Below are positions 55,959 through 64,000 of a DNA stretch of 64,000 nucleotides, piece by piece. Origin of the DNA: Costus lasius (Eukaryota; Streptophyta; Magnoliopsida; Zingiberales; Costaceae); assembly GCA_027563935.2 (NCBI GenBank), contig CM050454.1, positions 20,891,501 to 20,955,500 on the forward strand. Reading direction: 5' to 3'. The translations under genes and the position numbers were made by a program. The notes under the pieces are model-generated. The model ran no database searches. It was not told the origin of the DNA and was given only the letters and a program-made list of their open reading frames with translations. Numbering within the stretch: position 1 is the first letter of the stretch; every line of letters starts with the position of its first letter.

Positions 55959-56800
55959 ATATAATTCATCCAAGTTGGCGTAGACTTTTATCTTCTATCA
56001 TTTTCTTTCTGAACTCATGATGTATTTTTGTTATAATGTTTGATGAATTATTTTATTCAGCTATTTTTTTATACTTTCATAATATAGATCTCTTAATCAA
56101 AAGTTCCCTAATTTTTAGAGGTAATTAATAATAAGTACTTGTATTCATTAGAAGTCAGAACCTATTAAATAAAAAAAAATCTTATTATTATAAAGTGAAT
56201 TTGAAAAAGATCTATTACATTTTTAATATAAACACTTTTTGACCCCACGTGAAGCAAACAATGGTGCTAGGGTGTTAGGCGCCATGTTTGGATCATTACA
56301 TTGGCCTTAAGCCCTATTCTAGCTGGCTATAGCATGAAGAGAGCATTGGATCATTACATGAAGCTATAGGAAGCGCCTATAGGGGCAAAGCACTAGCGCT
56401 AGGGACCAGGCCCAAGTGCCAAAGCCCAAGCATCCAAGTGTTTGCACAGGTTCTAGTCTAAGCGCATGCATAGTCGCTAAGCCATGTGTGGCATTGGCAC
56501 CAAAGAGAATATTCTCCATGTAGCCTTGGCAAGGGTCACATGATGCATGCACCAAGCTTGGAAAGGTAAGGCACATGAACCAAGCATCAAAAGGTGCAGG
56601 GGAGATCGTCAAAGTCACCCAACATGGAAGCCTCTTATATAAAAGAATTTGCTCCGAGTAGGAAGGGTGCAATTTCCTGGACGCAAATCTTCGGCAGCCA
56701 TACAGCCAAAAAATTTTCAGCTATGTGGTTTAATTTTTATTTAAAATTTTTTTTAGAAATAATCTACACACCTTAAGCTATCTAAAGATATTAATATTGG
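55959..56800. other. Intergenic stretch without recognised features
   Basis: AT-rich up to about 56230, then more balanced. Phrases such as GGATCATTACAT occur twice (56292 and 56348). No gene is supported. Confidence 0.4.
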
Positions 56801-56918
56801 GTAGTTTAGATTATATATAGTAAGAAATTATTCTAAACATTTTTATATAGTAAAATTTTTTTTGTCTTTTATAAAATAATATTTAGGGTAATTTCTCACT
56901 ATGTATAATTTAAACTGC
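56801..56918. repeat. Short imperfect inverted repeat, MITE-like
   Basis: GTAGTTTAGATTATATATAG plus ten bases (56801-56830) is mirrored, with about four mismatches, by 56889-56918 ending AATTTAAACTGC. The 58-base loop is AT-rich. It abuts the broken end of the gypsy gag. No clear target duplication was found. Confidence 0.6.
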
Positions 56919-56924
56919 TTCATG

Positions 56925-57392
56925 TCTTTCTGCAGCTAACCTCACCACGCCCTTCCACCACTCATCTGCGTCACCACGCATCATGTAGGTGGCCAGACAC
57001 AACTTGTCCTCATCTGAGCAACGCATGACTTGAAAAATCTTTTCCAAGCATAACTGCCAGTTCTCTGCATTACTTGATTCTGGGCCCCCATAAAAGGAAC
57101 TAGGACCCAGTTTCTGGAATTCACTCACAAGCGAGGCATAGCGCCTGTGAGCGTCTTCCTGATAGTCATTCCCCACCGCCCGAGTAGTAGTCTGGGATCT
57201 CTCCTGAGTCAATTGCTGCAAGAGCTGCTGTTGCGCTTCTTGATGCTGAGTCTGTTGCTGCTGCAGCATCTGAGCTTGCCTCTCTATCATGGCACCCTGT
57301 TGCCGTACCATGCCTGTCAGAGCCTCAATGGTTCTCGTGAGATCTGAGGTCTGCTCACCCTCGCTGCTAGCATTTCCTCTGGATCGCACCAT
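56925..57392 (-). pseudogene. Ty3/gypsy Gag, N-terminal fragment
   Basis: The minus-strand frame starts at ATG 57392 (MVRSRGNASSEGEQ). A Gln-rich coiled-coil-like stretch follows (residues about 30-70), then the start of the gypsy gag domain: FQKLGPSSFYGGPESSNAEN, WQLCLEKIFQVMRCSDEDK and LATYMMRGDADEWWKGVVR. The frame leaves recognisable gag at about 56925, where AT-rich foreign sequence begins. A full Gag would have about 200 more residues and zinc knuckles. The untranslated leader and primer site lie directly upstream. Confidence 0.88.
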
Positions 57393-57503
57393 CTTAAATT
57401 CCTACACACACATACCATAGTAAGGAAAACAAACATAAACCTATCAGGTGTCTAGCAATACACAAACATGTTTTCCCCCGAACTAAGTTTTAGCTAGCCA
57501 ACT

Positions 57504-57515
57504 CCTCTGATACCA
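57504..57515 (-). other. Primer-binding site of the truncated gypsy element
   Basis: On the minus strand TGGTATCAGAGG follows the LTR end GATGTGACA after three bases. It matches 11 of 12 bases of the initiator Met tRNA site. Confidence 0.8.
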
Positions 57516-57692
57516 TTCTGTCACATCCCGTTATCTTAACCCCAAACAAGTAACGCAAGTCACAAAGGAACAGGATGTTATCACACAGGATCGATGCACA
57601 TGCTAAGTAAAACCAAGTTCAGGAAAAGTCGATCTGAAAATTTTTTCGAGAATCCATACATAGAATCTCCATAAAACACAAATTCACAAATG

Positions 57693-57850
57693 TACCTGCC
57701 ACCACGCAATACTTGCACTAGACATATGCAAGTCAACAGTTATATCAAAACCACATAAAATCCGTAAAATCCATAAAACACGTAAGGGTACCTGCCACCA
57801 GGCAATACTTGCACTAGACATATGCAAGTTCACAATTATATCAAATCTGA
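57693..57850. repeat. Direct duplication of about 98 bases in the LTR
   Basis: CAATACTTGCACTAGACATA and the following bases appear at about 57707 and 57804, each preceded by ACCTGCCACCA. Confidence 0.8.
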
Positions 57851-58284
57851 TCGCAAAATACGAATCAACTCGAAATTCGAAGCAAAGCCACAATATCGAT
57901 TTTATAAGCTCATGGAACTAACATCAATGACCCAAACACCGAAAACAGGCCAAAGCCCTCGGTGACACAAAAATCAAAATCTCAAAACTGCCACAACCGG
58001 CAACACTGGTTCACAAAGTTTAGCCATAACCGGCCCCAGTTAACTAAACACAAAAATCTTATACATCGCATCAGCATAGTTGTAGAGAAAATCACAATGT
58101 CCATAACATACGCTAACTCAAGCAATGCGCCCCTGCTCTACACCTGAAAATAATGAGGTGTGAGCTACACAGCCCAGTGAGTGGATAGTCTCAATCGACC
58201 ATCCATAACATACACTCAAAGATACATGCAGATTGTTTTTAAAATCTTTAGCAGAACATTATGTCAACATATAACTAAAACAAA

Positions 58285-58325
58285 GAACAGAAAACAAAGA
58301 ACAGAAAACAAAGAACAGAACTCAT
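58285..58325. repeat. 14-base tandem repeat in the LTR
   Basis: AAAGAACAGAAAAC is repeated nearly three times in succession. Confidence 0.85.
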
Positions 58326-59285
58326 ATAAACAATTAGATATACAGACATCACACAAATATCACCTCAGAGTAACCAAAGTTCTAGAGCTATACTCTAAAC
58401 CAACTAAACACACCAACCACTTAGTTGTTCAGCATAAATCAAGAGTGACCCCTAGGGTCCAACCCGGCTCTGGCCTAAGCACTGGGAGAAGCCTGCAAAT
58501 CACATGCAACACAAACATGGACAGTGTGTAGACTCAAGAGGTGATCCCCACCCGGTCAAGATGTGATACCTTGATCTACACCACCCCATAACACAAAAAT
58601 CTAAAAGTCTAAGAGTGATGAAATCAAGAGGTGGCCCCTGTCCGACCAAGACATGGCACTTTGCATCAATCACTCGTTCTCCCAAAGGGTTCTTTACTGA
58701 ACAACCACTAGACACACCTTATATCTTATTTCACAAAAGTGGACTCCTAAGTGTCAACCAGACTCTAGGATAGTCATTTTCATCACGATAATCACAACAG
58801 GCAGGCTGAAACATCAACCCCCACATATCACAATACACAGGCTGAAATCTCCAAGCCCTAACATATCACATATAGACTATCCCCTTGAGTACACAGTTAC
58901 ACTTAGCCTTAGTCCTATCCATAATGGTTACACAGACCACAACACATAACATTCGAAACCACATATAACCACATAATGTAGTGTAGTGTCCTTAGGTTTC
59001 ATGCTGATCAGTTTAGTATAACCTTGCTAAGTTATCACCCAAGTTTCTCAAACAAGGATACATGGCCATAGATATATAACATGCTGCACATAGAGAAATA
59101 ATCATGGATCCTATAACATTATTAGCATTTATCAGGACATCCATAAAATCAACATTAAACACATAATACTACATGTAGCCCACGGTTTCTACAACATATT
59201 ATTTACTTAAACTTTAACCTTAGTTAACAAGAATTTCATGCTCAAGAATCACTGATTTAAAACTACCTAAATTCCATACAAGAAA

Positions 59286-59450
59286 TATCGTAAAATTCAT
59301 GTTGCAAGGTTTCGGTTTTCATGAAAGATACACCTTGAGTTTCGGTTTTTAACATGGTAAAAATTTCCATAAAATTCATGTTGCAAGATTTCGGTTTTCA
59401 TGAAAGATACACCTTGAGTTTCGGTTTTTAACATGGTAAAATTTCCAAGA
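59286..59450. repeat. Tandem duplication of about 78 bases in the LTR
   Basis: The phrase AAATTCATGTTGCAAG..TTCGGTTTTCATGAAAGA..ACCTTGAGTTTCGG occurs twice in a row with one or two changes. Confidence 0.88.
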
Positions 59451-60064
59451 AATCAAATCTATCATCTAGCATAACCAAGTGGATATAATTCGAATAAGAC
59501 ACCCCACTCACCTCTTATCTTGAACCGTGAACACCAAGATGAAGTTCTCTCCACAAACTCGTCTAAAGGCCTTGATGTTCTTAGATAGACGCCACCAAAC
59601 ACCAAAGACGCCGGCCAAGGGAAAAAGAAGAGGAAGAAGAAAATGCGTCCAAAACTTCAAGAAATCGCCCAAGCCTTCAAGAAACCGCCCCAAGCCTTCA
59701 AGAAATCGCCAACTTCTTTGCCCTAGCCGTCCGCCCCCCTTGGATTTTCGGTTTTAAATTTTTAAACCCGCTAACTAATTAATTCGAATAGGGTTTATGA
59801 ATTAACCCACTTACTGATTAATCCAAAATCCATCTAAATTAAGTGTAAACCCAATAACCCATAATTAATTATTCACTTAAACGAAAATCCAATAAGGATT
59901 TAATTAACATCCAATAAGCTCTAATTAATTAATTACTAGAGTCAAAATCCATTAAGACTTAAATTAATATCCACTAACCCTTTGCCACTAATTTATAAAT
60001 AACCCCTAAAGGTTTTAGAAATAAAACTCTCCCCCATCCTAGAGTTTACAAAAACAAAACATAG

Positions 60065-60145
60065 GAAAAATATCACAGCCAATGATTTTATTTAAATCAA
60101 GAATAAAATATCACAGTCAATGATTTTATTTAAATCAAGAATTGT
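60065..60145. repeat. 46-base tandem duplication near the LTR end
   Basis: AATATCACAG.CAATGATTTT with TATTTAAATCAAGAAT occurs twice. Confidence 0.85.
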
Positions 60146-60178
60146 ACTTACAAGGAATTAAAATTCTTGGATCTTACA

Positions 60179-61489
60179 GGCGTGGCGACGAGGGCCACGG
60201 AGTTTAAAGGATGGGACTCCTACGTGGACGAGCCTAGGGCGGATTTTCGGATCCGCCCCGGTGGAAGCGAGATCTCCGGCCAATCACCGGCGGAGATCGC
60301 GGCTGCATGGCGACGAAGATGGAAATCCATCTTCGTCGAGGGGAGGTCGCAATCAAGCGGAATAGAGCGCTTGTGCGAGGTCTCGCGACGATGAATTCTC
60401 GGCGAGATCTAGATCTGGGAACATAGTATCTTGTTTGCCGTCGGCGACGAGGCTCCGGCCGTGGACTCGTCGGCGTACCCTCTCAGATCGACTCACCGGT
60501 GCCCTGAGGTAACGAGGAGACTATCTCCTCCGGCGCCGGCAGCCAGACGCGGCAGTGCGATCGGATTTTCCGATCGCCGGTTCCACGCAGCCACAGCTTC
60601 CATTGGGTTCCAAATTCGTGTCGACGGCGGCTTCTCCGGCGACAATACACCGGCGGCGAGTTCTCCTTCCGTCGGCGACGAGATCCTGATCGCCCGGCGC
60701 GATTCCGGTGACCGGACGACGACGGACGAAGAAGGGGACGCTTCCCCTGTTTCGGCCGAACGTCGGCTCTGTTCCGAACGCGGAACGTGAAGGGAGGAGA
60801 GAGAAGGTTTGCGCGCGTGTTCGCGTGCGCGTTTCGTTTCGTCTCCGACCGGACTTTCCGACGCAACTTCTCGGAGGATCTCGGTGGGCTTGGCTCGTGG
60901 AGTGGTGGCATGCTACAAGGGTAAGCCCTCCCCGGATCTATTGTGTGTAGTGGTAGTAGGACGGTTTTCTCGTGTGTAGTGGATAGAGACTTTACCGCCG
61001 TCCGGACTTCGTGTGGCTTTTCGTCCGGACGGTTCTTTGCGCTATCTGTGTCCGCATATGTGTAGTGCGGATTTGTGACTGTTTGTAGGTGCTTGCTTGT
61101 TTGCTCACTGCAAAGTCCAGGACGTGTGTGCCGGCACCCTTGAAGGTGTTCGCCACCGTCCCCTTGTGATTGATTGAGGCCGCGCCGGTGCCTATCTCGG
61201 CTGTGTAGAGAAAGGAGTGCGGGTTGAGGATATTTCTGTGAGTGCAAAGTGTCTTGGAGAGTCTCCATCACTTTGACATAGTTGAGAGATCTGTATTCGT
61301 GTTCGAGGGGCGATATTCATACCGAACCCTTCGCGCACGTGGTGTGAGGACTTGTAGAGTGCTGGGCCAGCTTCCGCAACGCGATCCTAACCAGTCGCAG
61401 GCCACTCTAGTGTAGGGCTGAGATCTCCGCGAGGGGATCTGCCGGTTGTGGTTAAGTTTATTATTAAAAAAATAAATTTGCCCATAACA
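60179..61489 (+). mobile_element. 5' LTR (3' portion) of a forward gypsy element
   Basis: The end CCCATAACA at 61489 is followed by a primer site, which marks an LTR terminus. The last 400 bases match 47170-47581. The GC-rich left part (60184-60950) has many CGGCGACG-type motifs and no proper LTR start; the reverse gypsy LTR ends at 60178 and GGCGT could be its target duplication. The start of this LTR is therefore lost or lies before the insertion. Frames in the GC-rich part have no recognisable protein similarity. Confidence 0.7.
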
Positions 61490-61492
61490 AAC

Positions 61493-61504
61493 CGGTATCA
61501 GAGC
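61493..61504 (+). other. Primer-binding site of the forward gypsy element
   Basis: CGGTATCAGAGC, one base off the initiator Met tRNA complement, lies three bases after the LTR end. Confidence 0.8.
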
Positions 61505-61730
61505 TTAAGTTTGTGTAAGTCTATTGTCAGGGATATCGACGTCGGTGTACGCTGTTTGGAGGGTGCGTACGTCGGTGCCTAGCGCCGGGGCGTAGTCTCT
61601 CAGCCTCTTCACTGATCGCTCAGTTCCGACACAGACCGAGCACTACTTAGCTCTTTTCAGTGCACCCAGAGGTCCGACCATCAGATCTCATTCCACCAGC
61701 AAAACTTCAGAGTTACTTCTCACAATCACA

Positions 61731-64000
61731 ATGGTTACAGCTGCAGAGCGCATCTCCCACTTGGAGACTGCGATAGTGAACTTCGATGGAGACGCTACGA
61801 TCATGGAGCATCTCGAGGCACTTCGGTCGGCGGTCGAGTCCGTTGGGACCCGCCTGGATTCTGAGTTGGCACGTCTCTCCAGTGCCCTTGGTGGACTTGC
61901 ATTGGAGGTGGCTGGTTTGAAGGGGCAGGCTTTTGCCCGTGCTTCTACTTCAGCCGCAGGCGCTGGGAGTTCCCAGCCGCAGACCACTAGAGTGCGTGTT
62001 CCCGAGCCCTCTACTTTCAGTGGGGTACGCAGTGCAAAGGAACTAGAGAATTTCCTTTGGGATATGGAGCAGTATTTCAGAACTGCTCAGGTGCCTGATT
62101 ATGAGAGAGCGCAGTTGTGTTCGGCATATCTGATAGGTGACGCCAAGCTCTGGTGGCGTACCTTAGTGACCCCTCCGGGAGAAGAGGTGCCACGTGACAT
62201 CTCTTGGGATGAGTTGAAAGCTGAACTGAAGAACCAGTTCCTGCTGACACACACTTCTAAGACTGCTAGAGACTCTTTACATAAGATCAGACACACGGGG
62301 ATAGTTCGTGAGTATGTTCGAGCTTACTCTGCCGCCATGCTCGAAATACCACGAATGGAAGAAGAGGATCGCTTGTACTTCTTCTTAGAGAGGATGCAGA
62401 CATGGGCACAATTGGAAGTTAGGAGACATAGCCCATTAACTCTCAAAGAGGCTATGGCCGTAGCTGATTCCTTAGTGGATTTGAGGGATAGGAAGCAATC
62501 TGCCCCTATCTCCTCTGGTCCATCTAAGTCACGTTCCCCTCAGAGGAATAAGGGGAAGCGTCCAGCTCCAGGACCCAAGGGTGGGTATAAGAAGAAGCAG
62601 GGAAAGGGAGGAGCTACCTCTTCAGGAATCGGCCAGAAGAAAGCCACACCAGCCGGTTCTCCTCCTAGGGGCACTCCCAAGCAGCAGCTCAAGTGTTTTC
62701 TTTGTCGAGGTCCTCATCGCATGCGTGATTGTCCTCGGGGAGATACATTTGCAGCTATTGTTCAGCGGGAGGCTGCCCAATCTAAAGATCCTCTGATCAC
62801 TGTGAATCCTTTGGTGATCAACGCCATTGCCACTTCCACCACAATGAAGACCAAGTTGATGTACGTGGAGATGAGGGTGAACTCACATCGAGTTCATGCC
62901 ATGATCGATAGTGGTGCATCTCATGTTTTTGTGGCTCATGGCATGGCGACGCGGCTAGGGCTGAGCATGTCCCCTGCTCAGGACCGCTTCAAGACGATCA
63001 ACGCTGAGGAGCGATAGATCGCAGGAATATCCTATGATGTTCCTCTTGTCTTCGGGGAGTGGAAGGGTAAGAACCATGTACGCGTGGTTCAGATGGACGA
63101 TTATGATGTCATCGTCGGCTTGGAGTTGATACAGAAGATGAAGGCTGCTATAGTCCCTCATCTAAAGGGTGTCCAGGTGATGGATGAGAGATACCCTTGC
63201 TTTGTTCGTTGCCTACAGTTGGCTGGGTCGGATAAGTCAGTGCGACCAGGGAAGGCTCAGAGTACATACATATCGGCTGCTACTCTTGATACAGGCTTAC
63301 GTCGGGGCGAGCGGACCTTTCTGGCTACATAGGTGACGGCCCCTGTAGAAGGTCCAGACGACGTACCAATGGAAGTGAAGAATTTGCTTGAGGAGTTCCA
63401 GGATCTTCTTCCGCTTGAGCTACCTAAGGAGCTTCCTCCCAGACGTGCGATTGATCACCGCATTGAGTTGGTTCCTGGGGCAGCTCCTTCTTTCCGACCC
63501 CCATACTGCATGCCTCCTGCAGAGCTCGTAGAGCTGAGGAAGCAGTTGGATGAACACTTGGCAGCTGGGTTCATCCAACCCTCCAAGTCTCCTTTTGGTG
63601 CTCCTGTGCTGTTTCAAAAGAAAAAGGACGGTAGTCTTCGCTTCTGTGTTGACTACCGTGCCTTAAATAAGATCACCATCAGGAACAGATACCCGATTCC
63701 ACATATCCAGGACCTCATTGACAGACTAGCGGGTGCTACTATCTTCACCAAGCTTGATTTGACATCAGGCTATTGGCAGGTCCGCATAGCTGAGGGAGAT
63801 GAGGCGAAGACAGCCTGTGTCACCCGGTACGGCGCCTTCGAGTTCTTGGTTATGCCATTTGGCTTAACCAATGCGCCGGCTACCTTCTCCCACCTGATGA
63901 ACAATGTTCTGACACAGTTGCTAGACGATTTTGTGGTCGTCTACTTTGATGATATCGTGGTGTACTCGACCACGATGGAGGAGCATTTGCAGCATCTGAG
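61731..64000 (+). pseudogene. Ty3/gypsy gag-pol, nearly open, continuing past the window
   Basis: One frame runs from ATG 61731 to the window end with only TAG 63015-63017 and TAG 63330-63332. In order: a coiled-coil-like N-terminus; gag domain at residues about 90-240 (FSGVRSAKELENFLWDMEQY, LIGDAKLWWRTLV, FLLTHTSKTARDSL); basic linker; zinc knuckle CFLCRGPHRMRDC (residues 322-334; CX2CX3HX4C, one residue short of standard); protease with MIDSGASHVFV (Asp at 393); RT with [48 protein letters not shown] and catalytic YFDD at 63942-63953. The gag and RT style suggests a chromovirus. It is the best preserved pol here. Confidence 0.9.

Larger units (their letters stand above)
57519..60178 (-). 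mobile_element. 5' LTR of the truncated reverse-strand gypsy element
   Basis: On the minus strand it starts TGTAAGATCCAAGAATTTTA and ends GGGATGTGACA before the primer site. Length is 2660 bases. It has internal direct duplications at 57693-57850, 58285-58325, 59286-59450 and 60065-60145. No partner LTR is seen, because the element is truncated in gag. Open frames within it are not supported as genes. Confidence 0.85.

Noticed and set aside
60431..61271. GC-rich overlapping frames of 119-262 codons
   Set aside because: They lie in the GC-rich part of a gypsy LTR, run on both strands and show no known domain. High GC alone keeps such frames open.

Overview
The window is plant nuclear DNA made almost entirely of nested and broken LTR retrotransposons. 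No intact, obviously functional host gene was found. The evidence for a plant is the set of families: Ty1/copia, Ty3/gypsy (chromovirus-like and Tat/Athila-like), a gag-only element of the TR-GAG type, a Mutator-like element with a FAR1 DNA-binding domain, hAT-type MITEs, and primer-binding sites for initiator Met tRNA (TGGTATCAGAGC and variants) and for the TGGCGCCGTTG class used by Tat/Athila elements. The species cannot be named from the sequence. An angiosperm with a large, repeat-rich genome is likely, and the depth of nesting suggests heterochromatin.

Layout, left to right. 1-1623 is a partial LTR related to the gag-only element, sitting in the end of a Tat-like LTR (1624-1728). 1729-16946 is a broken copia element: a forward-facing truncated LTR (1729-2910) abuts reverse-strand RT, integrase, protease and gag remnants, and the far LTR (15019-16946) faces the other way. 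A Tat-like element (5855-13764) sits in its leader and itself carries a reverse-oriented solo LTR of a gypsy family (7366-9048). 17135-30156 is a decayed gypsy element of the same family as that solo LTR. Its pol gene is split by a complete gag-only element (20946-27633, 5-bp target duplication). 30157-33440 is a Tat-like LTR split by a second gypsy LTR fragment. 33441-47154 is an Athila-like element whose ORF1 is split by a complete 9.25-kb copia element (34566-43814, 5-bp target duplication).

From 47155 the character changes: gypsy and copia LTR scraps, a 25-bp minisatellite (48919-49318), a ribosomal protein S17 retropseudogene (49800-50074), and a Mutator-like element with about 120-bp inverted repeats and a 9-bp target duplication (50188-53945). 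That element carries a FAR1-type transposase gene without its catalytic core, interrupted by a hAT-type MITE. A 42-bp minisatellite follows (54970-55958). The window closes with a truncated reverse-strand gypsy element (56925-60178) and the 5' part of a nearly open gypsy gag-pol (61731 to the edge).

The elements do not form a pathway; their relation is one of nesting, which gives relative ages (solo LTR younger than its Tat host, gag-only element younger than its gypsy host, copia younger than its Athila host, MITE younger than its MULE). Themes that recur across unrelated families are Pol III A/B-box pairs at constant spacing in the gag-only LTRs, GGCCGTG palindrome arrays in LTRs of several families, and nonsense codons of the kind produced by deamination of methylated cytosine.
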